DNA of 64,000 nt from Janthinobacterium saanense (GTDB lineage: Bacteria; Pseudomonadota; Gammaproteobacteria; Burkholderiales; Burkholderiaceae_D), in the NCBI RefSeq assembly GCF_014200675.1, contig NZ_JACHCI010000001.1, positions 310,001 through 374,000 on the forward strand, written 5' to 3'. A model generated the notes under the pieces. It ran no database searches. It was not told the DNA's origin and was given only the letters and a program-made list of their open reading frames with translations. Made by a program: the position numbers and the translations under genes. Shown here one piece after another: positions 44,959 to 54,839 of the stretch. Numbering within the stretch: position 1 is the stretch's first letter; each line of letters begins with the position of its first letter.

Positions 44959-45477
44959 ATGGCAAAAATGCAAGCAAAAATGCAAAGCGACAAGCCGGAT
45001 GATGGCATGCGCGAAAAAATGATCGCGATCAACCGCGTGACCAAAGTGGTCAAGGGTGGTCGTATCATGGGTTTCGCCGCGCTGACCGTAGTTGGTGATG
45101 GCGATGGCCGCGTCGGCATGGGCAAGGGCAAGTCGAAAGAAGTGCCAGTTGGCGTGCAGAAAGCAATGGAAGAAGCACGTCGCAACCTGATCAAAGTGCC
45201 GCTCAAAAACGGTACTCTGCATCACACGGTAGTCGGTCGTCATGGCGCGTCGAAGGTTCTGATGAACCCAGCCAAGCCTGGTACCGGCGTTATCGCTGGT
45301 GGCGCAATGCGCGCTATCTTCGAAGTGATGGGCGTAACGGACGTGGTGGCGAAATCCACCGGTTCGAACAACCCATACAACCTGGTGCGCGCTACGCTGG
45401 ACGGCCTGTCGAAAATGAGTACTGCTTCCGATATCGCTGCTAAACGCGGCAAATCGGTTGAAGACATTCTGGCTTAA
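44959..45477 (+). CDS. rpsE: 30S ribosomal protein S5
   Basis: 172 residues. The double-stranded RNA-binding N-terminal domain contains [20 protein letters not shown], the loop where spectinomycin resistance arises, here without deletion. Fidelity protein with S4 and S12. Confidence 0.98.
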   Translation: MAKMQAKMQSDKPDDGMREKMIAINRVTKVVKGGRIMGFAALTVVGDGDGRVGMGKGKSKEVPVGVQKAMEEARRNLIKVPLKNGTLHHTVVGRHGASKVLMNPAKPGTGVIAGGAMRAIFEVMGVTDVVAKSTGSNNPYNLVRATLDGLSKMSTASDIAAKRGKSVEDILA

Positions 45478-45487
45478 GGTGGACAAA

Positions 45488-45667
45488 ATGACAAACACAG
45501 TCAAAGTGCAATTGGTCAAGGGCTTGATCGGTACGCGCGAATCGCATCGCGCTACCGTGCGCGGTCTGGGTCTGCGTCGTGTAAATTCGGTTTCCGAATT
45601 GCAAGACACCCCATCCGTACGCGGCATGATCAATAAAGTATCGTATCTCGTTAAAGTTGTCGGGTAA
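45488..45667 (+). CDS. rpmD: 50S ribosomal protein L30
   Basis: 59 residues from [15 protein letters not shown]. The start is the ATG at 45488, not the upstream frame opening at 45458. A UUCG-capped hairpin spans its stop codon. Confidence 0.97.
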   Translation: MTNTVKVQLVKGLIGTRESHRATVRGLGLRRVNSVSELQDTPSVRGMINKVSYLVKVVG

Positions 45668-45681
45668 GCCTTCGGGCTTAC
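45664..45681 (+). promoter_or_regulatory. UUCG hairpin spanning the rpmD stop codon
   Basis: GTAAGCC-TTCG-GGCTTAC, seven perfect pairs, containing the TAA stop of rpmD. No T-run follows, so it is unlikely to terminate; it may protect mRNA or limit ribosome read-through into rplO. Confidence 0.55.
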
Positions 45682-45697
45682 ACGAACGGAGCAAATC

Positions 45698-46129
45698 ATG
45701 GAATTGAATACTATTGCACCAGCCGAAGGCGCTAAGCACTACAAGCGTCGCGTCGGTCGCGGTATCGGCTCCGGCCTGGGTAAAACCTCGGGTCGCGGTC
45801 ACAAAGGTCAGAAATCGCGTTCGGGCGGCTTTCATAAAGTCGGTTTCGAAGGCGGTCAAATGCCTCTGCAACGCCGTCTGCCTAAGCGTGGTTTCAAATC
45901 GCTCAACGCCACCTTCAAAGCTGAAGTGCGTTTGTCCGATCTGAACAACCTGGCTGTTGGCGAAGTCGACATTCTGGTCTTGAAGCAAGCTGGCGTTCTG
46001 GGCGTGTTGGCCCGTGACGTGCGCGTGATCTTGTCCGGCGAAATCACCAAAGCGGTGAATTTGAAGGGCTTGAAAGTGTCCGCTGGCGCGAAAGCAGCCA
46101 TCGAAGCAGCCGGCGGCTCAGTAGCCTGA
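45698..46129 (+). CDS. rplO: 50S ribosomal protein L15
   Basis: 143 residues, [20 protein letters not shown] basic N-terminus and a globular C-terminal domain. Late 50S assembly protein. Precedes secY as in most bacteria. Confidence 0.98.
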   Translation: MELNTIAPAEGAKHYKRRVGRGIGSGLGKTSGRGHKGQKSRSGGFHKVGFEGGQMPLQRRLPKRGFKSLNATFKAEVRLSDLNNLAVGEVDILVLKQAGVLGVLARDVRVILSGEITKAVNLKGLKVSAGAKAAIEAAGGSVA

Positions 46130-46161
46130 GTTGACCGCTAACAGCTTGATCGGAGCGAAAA

Positions 46162-47496
46162 TTGGCGACTAATCCACAACTTGCTAAAAGTGCAGCGGCC
46201 GGTTTCCCTTGGGGGCGGCTCTGGTTTTTGCTTGGCGCATTGGTGGTTTATCGTATCGGAGCTCATGTCCCGGTTCCCGGGATTGATCCGACACAATTAG
46301 CCGCGCTGTTCAAGGAGCACGAAGGCGGCGTCCTGGGCATGTTCAACATGTTCTCGGGCGGTGCCTTGTCTCGTTTTACAGTGTTTGCGTTAGGTATCAT
46401 GCCTTATATCTCGGCCTCGATCATCATGCAGTTGCTGTCGATCGTGTCACCGCAGATGGAAGCGTTGAAAAAAGAAGGCGAAGCAGGCCGTCGCAAGATC
46501 ACCCAGTACACCCGGTATTTCACGGTTGCCCTGGCACTGTTTCAAGCGTTGGGTATTGCAGTCGCACTGGAGTCGCAAGCTGGTCTGGTATTGGAGCCTG
46601 GTCTTGCATTCCGCTTCGTAACGGTCGTCACTTTGTTGACCGGAACAATGTTTTTGATGTGGTTGGGTGAGCAAATTACCGAGCGTGGCTTGGGTAATGG
46701 CATCTCGATCATCATCTTTGCCGGGATTGCCGCGGGTCTGCCGACCGCACTGGGTGGTTTGTTCAGCCTGGTGTCGAATGGTTCGATCGGTAGCTTGGGC
46801 GCGATCTTCATCGTGATCCTGGTAGCACTGGTAACGTTCTTCGTGGTATTTGTCGAACGCGGTCAGCGCAAAATATTGGTCAATTACGCGAAGCGCCAGG
46901 TAGGCAACAAGATTTATGGCGGTCAAACCAGCCATTTGCCGTTGAAGCTGAACATGGCCGGCGTGATCCCGCCGATCTTTGCTTCTTCGATCATCTTGTT
47001 CCCAGCCACTATCGTGGACTGGTTTTCAAAGGGCGCCGACAACGCTAACCCTGCGGTGCGGTTCTTGAAAGATTTGGCAGCATCGATGGGGCCTGGTGAG
47101 CCTATCCATGCGCTGTTGTACGCAGTGGCGATCGTGTTTTTCTGTTTCTTCTATACCGCGCTGGTTTTCAACAGCAAAGAAACAGCGGATAACTTGAAGA
47201 AGAGCGGTGCGTTCATTCCCGGGATCCGTCCAGGCGAACAAACAGCCCGTTACATCGACAAGATCCTGACACGCTTGACACTTGCCGGCGCAGTCTACAT
47301 CACCCTGGTATGTTTATTGCCGGAATTTATGCAAGCCCAGTGGAAAGTACCATTCTATTTCGGCGGTACTTCTTTATTGATTATTGTAGTTGTCACCATG
47401 GATTTCATGGCGCAAGTACAGAACTACGTGATGTCGCAGCAATATGATTCGCTGCTGCGCAAAGCAAATTTCAAGGGCGGAATTCCGACGCGTTAA
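46162..47496 (+). CDS. secY: Protein translocase subunit SecY
   Basis: 444 residues with ten membrane helices, beginning at a TTG codon (46162) behind CGGAGCG; no in-frame ATG is suitably placed. Plug and signature [20 protein letters not shown], cytoplasmic loop [20 protein letters not shown] that contacts SecA and the ribosome. Forms the channel with SecE and SecG. The weak start may hold SecY below ribosomal protein levels in the shared transcript. Confidence 0.97.
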   Translation: MATNPQLAKSAAAGFPWGRLWFLLGALVVYRIGAHVPVPGIDPTQLAALFKEHEGGVLGMFNMFSGGALSRFTVFALGIMPYISASIIMQLLSIVSPQMEALKKEGEAGRRKITQYTRYFTVALALFQALGIAVALESQAGLVLEPGLAFRFVTVVTLLTGTMFLMWLGEQITERGLGNGISIIIFAGIAAGLPTALGGLFSLVSNGSIGSLGAIFIVILVALVTFFVVFVERGQRKILVNYAKRQVGNKIYGGQTSHLPLKLNMAGVIPPIFASSIILFPATIVDWFSKGADNANPAVRFLKDLAASMGPGEPIHALLYAVAIVFFCFFYTALVFNSKETADNLKKSGAFIPGIRPGEQTARYIDKILTRLTLAGAVYITLVCLLPEFMQAQWKVPFYFGGTSLLIIVVVTMDFMAQVQNYVMSQQYDSLLRKANFKGGIPTR

Positions 47497-47514
47497 GCGC
47501 GGTAAACAGACCGA

Positions 47515-47733
47515 ATGGCAAAAGACGACGTCATACAGATGCAAGGCGAGATTCTTGAGAATCTCCCAAATGCAACATTTCGAGTGAAGCTGGAGAACGG
47601 ACACGTGGTGCTCGGGCATATTTCAGGTAAAATGCGGATGAATTATATTCGCATTCTCCCTGGAGACAAGGTGACGGTAGAGTTAACACCGTACGACCTG
47701 AGCCGAGCCCGCATTGTGTTCCGTACCAAGTAA
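47515..47733 (+). CDS. infA: Translation initiation factor IF-1
   Basis: 72 residues, an S1-type OB fold ([20 protein letters not shown], then [13 protein letters not shown]). Binds the 30S A site. Between secY and rpmJ, the usual betaproteobacterial order. Confidence 0.97.
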   Translation: MAKDDVIQMQGEILENLPNATFRVKLENGHVVLGHISGKMRMNYIRILPGDKVTVELTPYDLSRARIVFRTK

Positions 47734-47775
47734 CACACTGAATCAAACCAAAGAAGCGAAAGAAAGAGCCCTAAA

Positions 47776-47889
47776 ATGAAAGTTCTCGCATCAGTCAAGC
47801 GGATCTGCCGCAACTGCAAAGTCATCAAGCGCAAAGGCGTAGTTCGCGTTATCTGCGTAGAGCCACGTCACAAGCAGCGTCAAGGTTAA
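47776..47889 (+). CDS. rpmJ: 50S ribosomal protein L36
   Basis: 37 residues read directly from the sequence: starts [20 protein letters not shown] and ends RHKQRQG. The zinc ribbon is complete: Cys11, Cys14, Cys27 and His32/33, so this is the zinc-binding paralogue. Fifteen bases before rpsM. Confidence 0.96.
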   Translation: MKVLASVKRICRNCKVIKRKGVVRVICVEPRHKQRQG

Positions 47890-47903
47890 TCGAGGAATAA
47901 CAA

Positions 47904-48269
47904 ATGGCACGTATTGCAGGGGTTAATATCCCAAATCATCAGCATACCGTTATCGGCTTGACAGCCATCTACGGTGTGGGCCGTCCACGTGCAGAGAAAA
48001 TCTGTGCATCGACCGGTGTAGCAACCAACAAAAAGATCAAAGATCTGGACGACAGCGAACTGGAAAAGCTGCGCGATGAAGTAGGTAAATTCATCGTCGA
48101 AGGCGATCTGCGTCGTGAACTCTCGATGAACATCAAGCGTTTGATGGATCTGGGTTGCTACCGTGGCATGCGTCATCGCAAGGGTCTGCCTTGCCGTGGC
48201 CAGCGTACGCGTACGAACGCACGTACCCGCAAGGGACCGCGTAAAGCCGCTCAATCGCTGAAAAAATAA
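47904..48269 (+). CDS. rpsM: 30S ribosomal protein S13
   Basis: 121 residues, [20 protein letters not shown] and the basic C-terminal tail ([19 protein letters not shown]) that touches tRNA. First gene of the alpha group. Confidence 0.98.
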   Translation: MARIAGVNIPNHQHTVIGLTAIYGVGRPRAEKICASTGVATNKKIKDLDDSELEKLRDEVGKFIVEGDLRRELSMNIKRLMDLGCYRGMRHRKGLPCRGQRTRTNARTRKGPRKAAQSLKK

Positions 48270-48286
48270 TCCGCTAGGGAATAATT

Positions 48287-48691
48287 ATGGCCAAGTCGCA
48301 AAATAACGCCGCATCAGCACGCGTGCGTAAAAAAGTCAAAAAGAACGTCGCTGAAGGCATCGCACATGTCCACGCATCGTTCAACAACACCATCATTACC
48401 ATCACCGATCGTCAAGGCAATGCCTTGTCGTGGGCCACTTCGGGCGGTGCAGGCTTCAAGGGTTCGCGTAAATCGACCCCATTTGCAGCGCAGGTCGCCG
48501 CAGAAGCCGCTGGTAAAGTTGCTGTTGAGTGTGGCGTAAAGAACCTGGAAGTACGTATCAAGGGCCCAGGTCCTGGTCGTGAATCCGCTGTTCGCGCGCT
48601 GAACAACCTGGGCATCAAGATCACCGAGATCCAGGACGTGACGCCGGTACCGCACAACGGTTGCCGTCCACCGAAACGTCGTCGTATCTAA
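48287..48691 (+). CDS. rpsK: 30S ribosomal protein S11
   Basis: 134 residues, [21 protein letters not shown] and [11 protein letters not shown] at the end. Platform protein of the 30S subunit. A terminator lies about 120 bases downstream, separating it from rpsD. Confidence 0.98.
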   Translation: MAKSQNNAASARVRKKVKKNVAEGIAHVHASFNNTIITITDRQGNALSWATSGGAGFKGSRKSTPFAAQVAAEAAGKVAVECGVKNLEVRIKGPGPGRESAVRALNNLGIKITEIQDVTPVPHNGCRPPKRRRI

Positions 48692-48810
48692 GACAGTGTT
48701 GCAGAGGGCGCCTCGGCGCCAGCTGCTTTGCTGTTTGCAGTAAACAGTACAGTTGTGTGAAAACGCTGGAGCAGGGAGCCGGAAACGGTTATACTGCCCG
48801 GCTGTTCTTG

Positions 48811-48840
48811 CCTGTCAAATTCTGTTTGACGGGTTTTTCG
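48811..48840 (+). terminator. Intrinsic terminator between rpsK and rpsD
   Basis: CCTGTCAAA-TTCTG-TTTGACGGG-type stem followed by TTTTTCGTTTT. The 258-base gap 48692-48949 otherwise shows no gene; a weak TTGATC...TATCAT pair (48900-48930, 19-base spacer) could start rpsD. Confidence 0.7.
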
Positions 48841-48949
48841 TTTTCAGCCACCGTCTGATTGAAACCAAATCAGACTAGCGCCTAACCGCATCAGTGTGTT
48901 TGATCATGCATGTGGCTGGGGCGTTATCATTTAAAACAAAGGAAGTATC

Positions 48950-49573
48950 GTGGCACGTTATATCGGACCTAAAGCAAAACTTTCCCGCCGTGAAGGTACA
49001 GACCTGTTCCTGAAGAGCGCACGTCGCTCGCTGGACAGCAAGTGCAAACTGGACGTCAAACCAGGCCAGCACGGTGTTAAATCCGGCGCCCGCACCTCGG
49101 ACTACGGTAACCAACTGCGCGAAAAGCAAAAAGTAAAACGCATGTACGGCGTGCTGGAACGTCAATTCCGCCGCTACTTCGCTGAAGCAGACCGTCGTAA
49201 AGGCAACACCGGCGAAACGCTGTTGAAGTTGCTGGAAGCGCGTCTGGACAACGTTTGCTACCGCATGGGCTTTGGCTCGACCCGCGCTGAAGCGCGTCAA
49301 TTGGTCAGCCACAAAGCGTTCACCGTGAACGGTATCGTTGTGAACATCGCTTCGTACTCGGTCAAAGTAGGCGACGTTGTTGCTGTTCGTGAAAAATCGA
49401 AAAAGCAAGTACGTATCGTTGAAGCGCTGTCGCTGGCTGAACAAGTTGGTATGCCTAGCTGGGTTTCGGTTGATGCCAAGAAAATGGAAGGTACTTTCAA
49501 GTCCCTGCCAGAGCGTAACGAAATCGCTAACGACGTCAACGAATCGCTGATCGTCGAGCTGTACTCGCGTTAA
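48950..49573 (+). CDS. rpsD: 30S ribosomal protein S4
   Basis: 207 residues with the S4 RNA-binding domain ([20 protein letters not shown]) and [20 protein letters not shown]. In Escherichia coli S4 represses the alpha operon; here rpsD is separated from rpsM-rpsK by a terminator. Body protein and fidelity factor. Confidence 0.98.
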   Translation: MARYIGPKAKLSRREGTDLFLKSARRSLDSKCKLDVKPGQHGVKSGARTSDYGNQLREKQKVKRMYGVLERQFRRYFAEADRRKGNTGETLLKLLEARLDNVCYRMGFGSTRAEARQLVSHKAFTVNGIVVNIASYSVKVGDVVAVREKSKKQVRIVEALSLAEQVGMPSWVSVDAKKMEGTFKSLPERNEIANDVNESLIVELYSR

Positions 49574-49592
49574 TAGTAGTCACTAGTATCCA

Positions 49593-49622
49593 CCGCCCAC
49601 TTTCAAGTGGGCGGTTTTATTA
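49593..49622 (+). terminator. Intrinsic terminator between rpsD and rpoA
   Basis: CCGCCCACTT-TC-AAGTGGGCGG followed by TTTTATT. Confidence 0.88.
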
Positions 49623-49675
49623 ATGCCATCAGCCTTATCGGTGTAATGAGCCGAGGGTATTGAAAAGGACATTTC

Positions 49676-50653
49676 ATGCAAAACAGTTTGTTGAAGCCAC
49701 GTATTATCGATGTAGAGGCGCTGGGCGCCGGCCACGCTAAAGTAGTGATGGAGCCGTTCGAACGCGGCTATGGCCATACATTGGGTAACGCGTTGCGCCG
49801 CGTCTTGCTGTCGTCGATGGTGGGCTACGCGCCGACCGAAGTGACGATCGCTGGCGTCGTACACGAATATTCTTCCCTCGATGGCGTGCAGGAAGACGTC
49901 GTCGATCTGTTGCTGAACTTGAAGGGTGTGGTTTTCAAAGTCCACAACCGCGATTCGGTCACCTTGACACTGAAAAAAGAAGGCGAAGGCGCGATCCTGG
50001 CCTCCGACATCGACCTGCCGCATGACGTCGAACTGATCAACCCTGACCACGTGATCGCCCACCTGACCGCTGGTGGCAAGCTGGACATGCAGATCAAGGT
50101 TGAAAAAGGCCGCGGCTACGTTCCTGGTAACGTGCGTCGCCTGTCGGAAGACACCAACAAGACCATCGGCCGCATCATTCTGGACGCGTCGTTCTCGCCA
50201 GTGCGCCGTGTGTCCTACTTCGTTGAATCGGCTCGCGTCGAACAGCGTACCGACCTGGACAAGCTGATCATCAACATCGAAACCAACGGTGTGATCTCGC
50301 CGGAAGAAGCGATCCGCCAGTCGGCCCGCGTCCTGGTTGACCAGTTGAATGTGTTCGCTGCCCTGGAAGGTACGGAAGCTGCCGCCGAAGCGCCATCGCG
50401 CGCTCCGCTGGTCGATCCTATCCTGTTGCGTCCAGTCGACGACCTGGAGTTGACCGTGCGTTCGGCAAACTGCCTGAAAGCGGAAAACATCTACTACATC
50501 GGCGACCTGATCCAACGTTCGGAAAACGAACTGCTGAAAACGCCAAACCTGGGCCGCAAGTCCCTGAACGAAATCAAGGAAGTGCTGGCATCGCGCGGCT
50601 TGACCTTGGGCATGAAGCTGGAAAACTGGCCGCCTGCTGGTCTGGAAAAGTAA
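49676..50653 (+). CDS. rpoA: RNA polymerase subunit alpha
   Basis: 325 residues: N-terminal dimerisation domain ([20 protein letters not shown]), a linker near 235-250, and the C-terminal domain ([20 protein letters not shown], then [14 protein letters not shown]) that contacts UP elements and activators. Bounded by terminators on both sides, so its level may be set by read-through or an internal promoter. Confidence 0.98.
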   Translation: MQNSLLKPRIIDVEALGAGHAKVVMEPFERGYGHTLGNALRRVLLSSMVGYAPTEVTIAGVVHEYSSLDGVQEDVVDLLLNLKGVVFKVHNRDSVTLTLKKEGEGAILASDIDLPHDVELINPDHVIAHLTAGGKLDMQIKVEKGRGYVPGNVRRLSEDTNKTIGRIILDASFSPVRRVSYFVESARVEQRTDLDKLIINIETNGVISPEEAIRQSARVLVDQLNVFAALEGTEAAAEAPSRAPLVDPILLRPVDDLELTVRSANCLKAENIYYIGDLIQRSENELLKTPNLGRKSLNEIKEVLASRGLTLGMKLENWPPAGLEK

Positions 50654-50678
50654 TCGTAGTCTGTAGTTGTAGCAAACT

Positions 50679-50711
50679 GCCTGGGACAGGTGTCCCAGGC
50701 TTTTATTTTTG
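50679..50711 (+). terminator. Intrinsic terminator between rpoA and rplQ
   Basis: GCCTGGGAC-AGGT-GTCCCAGGC followed by TTTTATTTTT. Confidence 0.9.
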
Positions 50712-50802
50712 AAATACCAAACCGGTCCGCGGCTGATGAAGACGAAAGTCTGATTCAACCGATCGAAGAACTGGGTTAAAACTCTCACCGAAAGGATTTA
50801 TC

Positions 50803-51195
50803 ATGCGTCATGGTCACGGCCTCCGTAAACTGAATCGTACCTCGTCCCACCGTCTGGCAATGCTGCGCAACATGACAGTATCGCTGCTGCGTCACGAAGC
50901 GATCAAAACCACCCTGCCAAAAGCAAAAGAACTGCGCCGCGTTGTTGAGCCAATTCTGACCCTGGGCAAAACCGACACCCTGGCAAACAAACGCCTGGCA
51001 TTCAGCCGCCTGCGCGACCGCGAAATGGTTCTGAAACTGTTCGCTGAACTGGGCCCACGTTTTGCCAACCGTAACGGTGGTTATGTACGTATCCTGAAAA
51101 TGGGTTTCCGCGTCGGCGACAACGCTCCTATGGCTTTTGTTGAGCTGATGGATCGTCCAGACACGACCGAAGCTGTTGAAGTCGCTGGCGAGTAA
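50803..51195 (+). CDS. rplQ: 50S ribosomal protein L17
   Basis: 130 residues, [20 protein letters not shown] and ETTL-like [16 protein letters not shown] block. Last gene of the ribosomal cluster, closed by a strong terminator. cutA, which lies between rplQ and dsbD in some Burkholderiales, is not here. Confidence 0.98.
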   Translation: MRHGHGLRKLNRTSSHRLAMLRNMTVSLLRHEAIKTTLPKAKELRRVVEPILTLGKTDTLANKRLAFSRLRDREMVLKLFAELGPRFANRNGGYVRILKMGFRVGDNAPMAFVELMDRPDTTEAVEVAGE

Positions 51196-51220
51196 TCGCT
51201 AAGCAACAACTGCAGTATTG

Positions 51221-51247
51221 AAAGCCAGGCCTAGCCTGGCTTTTTTG
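51221..51247 (+). terminator. Intrinsic terminator after rplQ
   Basis: AAAGCCAGGC-CTA-GCCTGGCTTTTTT. Confidence 0.92.
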
Positions 51248-51371
51248 TTTTCTGCTGCACTCATCCTTGCTGCAGTGTACTATTCTCCTTTCGCGCCGAC
51301 CCCTCGTACGGCCTCCGCCTTGTACTCTTGTTCCGCGCGTCTCCTGTCGAATGGTAGATAAAAGGTAGTCC

Positions 51372-53324
51372 ATGTCCCGTTTCCCCCGCTCCGCCGCCGC
51401 CCGCGCTGCCTCACCTTTGCAACTGATCATGGCGTGGCTGAGCGCCAGCCTGGTATTGGCCATGCTGATCTTTGGCGCCGGCGCCGCGCATGCCGCCGAT
51501 GACGAGTTTCTCGATCCCGAACTGGCCTTCAAGTTCTCTGCGCGCATGCAGGACTCATCTACCGTCGCCGTGACGTATCAGATCGCCGATGGCTACTATA
51601 TGTACCGCGAGCATTTCAAATTCCAGGCCGTCGGCGGCAAGCTCGGTGCGCCGGTGTATCCGGCCGGTAAGGTCAAATTCGACGAAACGTTCCAGAAGAC
51701 GGTGGAAACCTATCGCCACAGTGTGACCATCACCATCCCCGTCGAGGCGGCAGGCAGCTTCACCCTGAAAGCAACGGGCCAAGGCTGTTCCGATAAAGGC
51801 TTGTGCTATGCGCCGCAGGATGCGCAAGCCCAGCTGGTGGGCGGTGGCGGTGGCCAGAGCGTGGCGCCGGGCGCCGTGGCCTCGAAATTTGCGCTGCCGG
51901 CCGCACCGGCGGTCGATACGGCTGCCGTGAACGGCCCGCAGGCGCAAGCCTCGCCTGGCGTGTCCGTGATGAGCGTCCCGCAAGCCGATATCACCAGCAC
52001 GCCGGACGCCGTGCCAGCTGCGCCGGTGGCCAATGCTGCTGCAGCGCCGGCTGGCGAGATGGGCAAGATCGAATCGGCCCTGAAAGGCGGCAAGCTGCTG
52101 GTGATCGTGCCCCTGTTCATGTTGCTGGGCCTGGGCCTGGCATTTACGCCTTGCGTGCTGCCGATGGTGCCTATCTTGTCGTCGATCATCGTTGGCGATG
52201 GCGCCAAGGTCAGCCGTACACGTGGCTTGCTGCTGTCGCTGACCTATGCGCTGGGCATGGCGATCGTCTACACGGCGCTGGGCGTGGCGGCGGGCTTGGC
52301 CGGCGAAGGCCTGGCGGCCAAGCTGCAAAACCCGTGGGTGCTGGGCTGCTTTGCCTTGCTGATGGCAGGCCTGTCGCTGTCGATGTTCGGTTTCTATGAA
52401 TTGCAAGTGCCAGCTTTCCTGCAAGGCAAGCTGACCTCGGTGTCGAATAATCAATCCTCGGGCCGCCTGGCGGGCGTGTTTGTGATGGGCGCCATTTCCG
52501 CGCTGATCGTGGGTCCTTGCGTGGCTGCACCGCTGGCCGGCGCCTTGCTGTACATCAGCCAGACGCGCGATGTCGTCATCGGTGGCAGCGCCTTGTTTGC
52601 GATGGCGGTCGGCATGAGCGTGCCATTGATACTGGTTGGCGTGTCGGCCGGTACCTTGCTGCCGCGTGCAGGCGCCTGGATGGATGCCGTCAAACGTTTC
52701 TTTGGCGTGCTGCTGCTGGGCGTGGCCTGGTGGCTGGTGTCGCCGGTACTGCCGGGTGCGCTGCAAATGCTGGGCTGGACGGTGCTCTTCATGGGTTATG
52801 GCATGTATGTGCTGACGGGCAATAACACCAGTAAAAATGCCTGGATCGGCAAGGCGATCGCCTTGGCCATCACCGTGCTGGGCGCCTTGCAACTGGTCGG
52901 TGTAGCCACTGGCGGGCGCGATCCGCTGGCGCCATTGGCCCATTTGGGTGGAGGCCAGGCGGCGCATGAGCAAGCTTTCGTGCGCGTCAAAACCGTGGCC
53001 CAGCTCGACGCCGCGCTGGCCCAGCTGAATGGCAAGACGGCCTTGCTGGATTTTTACGCGGACTGGTGCGTATCCTGCAAGGAAATGGAAAAGCTGACCT
53101 TTACGACGCCTGCCGTGCGCGACAAGATGGCGCAATCGGTCTTGCTGCAAGTCGATGTGACGGCCAATGATGCGGACGACAAAGCCATGCTGAAACGCTT
53201 CCAGCTGTTCGGTCCGCCGGGCATCATCATGTTCAATCCGCAAGGACAAGAAATTGCCCACTCGCGCGTGATCGGCTTCCAGAACGCAGAAACTTTCCTC
53301 GCTTCCCTGGCCAAGCTGAACTGA
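51372..53324 (+). CDS. dsbD: Thiol:disulfide interchange protein DsbD
   Basis: 650 residues: signal peptide ending AAHA; periplasmic alpha domain with the GCSDKGLCYAP cysteine pair; eight-helix membrane core with FTPCVLPMVPIL; and the C-terminal thioredoxin-like domain with WCVSC (Cys566 and Cys569). It carries electrons from cytoplasmic thioredoxin to periplasmic DsbC, DsbG and cytochrome c maturation proteins. An Ala-rich linker of about 70 residues separates the alpha and membrane domains. Cytochrome c genes at the right end of the window may depend on it. It is monocistronic with a terminator shared with the convergent chaperone gene. Confidence 0.95.
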   Translation: MSRFPRSAAARAASPLQLIMAWLSASLVLAMLIFGAGAAHAADDEFLDPELAFKFSARMQDSSTVAVTYQIADGYYMYREHFKFQAVGGKLGAPVYPAGKVKFDETFQKTVETYRHSVTITIPVEAAGSFTLKATGQGCSDKGLCYAPQDAQAQLVGGGGGQSVAPGAVASKFALPAAPAVDTAAVNGPQAQASPGVSVMSVPQADITSTPDAVPAAPVANAAAAPAGEMGKIESALKGGKLLVIVPLFMLLGLGLAFTPCVLPMVPILSSIIVGDGAKVSRTRGLLLSLTYALGMAIVYTALGVAAGLAGEGLAAKLQNPWVLGCFALLMAGLSLSMFGFYELQVPAFLQGKLTSVSNNQSSGRLAGVFVMGAISALIVGPCVAAPLAGALLYISQTRDVVIGGSALFAMAVGMSVPLILVGVSAGTLLPRAGAWMDAVKRFFGVLLLGVAWWLVSPVLPGALQMLGWTVLFMGYGMYVLTGNNTSKNAWIGKAIALAITVLGALQLVGVATGGRDPLAPLAHLGGGQAAHEQAFVRVKTVAQLDAALAQLNGKTALLDFYADWCVSCKEMEKLTFTTPAVRDKMAQSVLLQVDVTANDADDKAMLKRFQLFGPPGIIMFNPQGQEIAHSRVIGFQNAETFLASLAKLN

Positions 53325-53354
53325 GTGTAAGCATCCACTCTCGCCATGAATAAG

Positions 53355-53383
53355 AAAAGGCCTGCATTGCAGGCCTTTCTTTT
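53355..53383. terminator. Bidirectional terminator between dsbD and the Spy-like gene
   Basis: AAAAGGCCTGC-ATT-GCAGGCCTTTCTTTT. Confidence 0.9.
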
Positions 53384-53400
53384 AATGCACGGCTGAACAA

Positions 53401-53925
53401 TTAGCCGGCTTTGTGCTCCATGCCGCCATGATGCTGGCCGCGCCAGCCACCATGTTTGCCGCCTGGAACGCTGTCGTCAAACACCTTTTGCTGTTCCGGC
53501 GTCAGTACGGCATAAAAGGTTTTCAGCGTAGCCAGACGGCTTTCCTGATGGGCGATACGTTCTTTCGACATGGCGATCCATTGTTCCATGCGTTCCGGCG
53601 CCGACAGCTTGGCAAACGCTACACGCTTGGCTTTCCAGTCACCAGTTGGCGCTTTCGGCGCATTGGCGGCCGTGAAAGTGGCCCAGGCCGGTTCTTGCGC
53701 AGCGGTCAGTTTCAGTTTGTCATGCAGGCGCGCCTGGTATTTGGCCATGCGTTCGGCTGGATTGCCGCCACGGTGCCCGCCATGCTGGCCTGCAACATTG
53801 GCGCTGGCGGCAGGTGCGCTGGCGGCTGTTTCCTGGGCGTGGACGGTCAGCGATGCGGCACCCATGCCGAGCACGCTCATGGCGATGATCAATTTTTTGC
53901 TTAGGCTATTAAATGAGGTGTTCAT
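53401..53925 (-). CDS. Spy/CpxP-family periplasmic chaperone (LTXXQ protein)
   Basis: 174 residues with a signal peptide ending TVHA. The two LTxxQ signatures of the Spy/CpxP fold are present as LTAAQ and LTPEQ, in a helical, charged sequence; both ends are rich in His and Gly (GQHGGHRGG and HGGWRGQHHGG), so metal binding is possible. Spy and CpxP buffer envelope protein unfolding and CpxP dampens CpxA. The divergent neighbour is a response regulator/histidine kinase pair, matching the cpxP-cpxRA arrangement, though the kinase is not clearly CpxA. Confidence 0.85.
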   Translation of the reverse strand: MNTSFNSLSKKLIIAMSVLGMGAASLTVHAQETAASAPAASANVAGQHGGHRGGNPAERMAKYQARLHDKLKLTAAQEPAWATFTAANAPKAPTGDWKAKRVAFAKLSAPERMEQWIAMSKERIAHQESRLATLKTFYAVLTPEQQKVFDDSVPGGKHGGWRGQHHGGMEHKAG

Positions 53926-54012
53926 CTTGATTCCTTTATAATTGAGAAGATGTACATGTCAGTGCACATGAATCCATGTTGAATGGTGCATGTTTCAATG
54001 AAGTGTCCAGTC

Positions 54013-54069
54013 CCCGACAGTTTGTATCTATATGTTTCGTCGGGTCTTCTATATACAAGACGATACAAA
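54013..54069. promoter_or_regulatory. Nested inverted repeats in the divergent chaperone/two-component promoter region
   Basis: CCCGAC (54013-54018) pairs with GTCGGG (54039-54044), and TTTGTATC (54021-54028) pairs with GATACAAA (54062-54069). A further palindromic block TGTACATG...GTGCAC is at about 53950-53966. These are candidate operators for the response regulator, controlling its own operon and the chaperone gene. Confidence 0.45.
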
Positions 54070-54110
54070 TGCACTGCGCAGAGGGGGCTGAAGTGGGGAT
54101 AATTCGTTAC

Positions 54111-54839
54111 ATGGAACCCACTTCTACAATTCTTATCGTCGACGACGACCGCGACATTCGGACCTTGCTGGCCGATTACCTGGAAACGAACGCCTATCGC
54201 ACCCTCGGCGCAGCCGATGGCACCGCCATGTGGAAAGTGCTCGATGAAACGCGTCCCGACCTGATCGTGCTCGATTTGAACCTGCCCGGCGACGATGGCC
54301 TGACCCTGTGCCGCAAGCTGCGCGCGCAATCGGCCGTGCCTGTGATTATGTTGACGGCGCGCAACGAGCCGCTGGACCGTATCCTGGGCCTGGAAATGGG
54401 TGCCGACGATTATTTGCCGAAGCCGTTCGAGCCGCGTGAGTTGCTGGCGCGCATACGCAGCGTATTGCGCCGCAGCCACGCCATGCCATCGAATGCGCCA
54501 TCGGACAAGGCGCAGCAAATCCGCTTCTCGGGCTGGACGCTGGACTTGACGGCGCGCCATCTGCTCAATCCCAGCGGCCTGGTGATCATGTTGTCGGGCG
54601 CTGAATTTCGTCTGCTGCGGGTGTTCCTTGAGCATCCCAACCGCGTATTGAACCGCGACCAGCTGCTGAACCTGACGCAAGGGCGCGATGCCGACCCGTT
54701 TGACCGCTCCATCGATATCCAGATCAGCCGCCTGCGTCAAAAACTGGGCGAAGATGCGCGCTTGCCGCAAATTATCAAAACCGTCCGCAATGGTGGTTAT
54801 GTCCTGGCGGGCCAGGTGAATGTGGAGCCCCACGCATGA
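54111..54839 (+). CDS. OmpR-family response regulator
   Basis: 242 residues from MEPTSTILIVDDD. Receiver with acidic DDD, phospho-Asp in IVLDLNLPG, Thr in MLTAR and Lys in PKPFEPREL; then a winged-helix domain with the FDRSIDIQISRLRQKLGED recognition region. The frame opens at 53976 but the family start is at 54111. It overlaps the kinase gene (ATGA) and should regulate the divergent chaperone and the downstream RND pump. Not specific enough to call CpxR, RstA or another named member. Confidence 0.93.
   Translation: MEPTSTILIVDDDRDIRTLLADYLETNAYRTLGAADGTAMWKVLDETRPDLIVLDLNLPGDDGLTLCRKLRAQSAVPVIMLTARNEPLDRILGLEMGADDYLPKPFEPRELLARIRSVLRRSHAMPSNAPSDKAQQIRFSGWTLDLTARHLLNPSGLVIMLSGAEFRLLRVFLEHPNRVLNRDQLLNLTQGRDADPFDRSIDIQISRLRQKLGEDARLPQIIKTVRNGGYVLAGQVNVEPHA

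Noticed and set aside
48790-48795. TATACT box in the rpsK-rpsD gap as the rpsD promoter
   Set aside because: No -35 partner at 16-18 bases and the intrinsic terminator begins about 15 bases downstream, so such a transcript would end at once.
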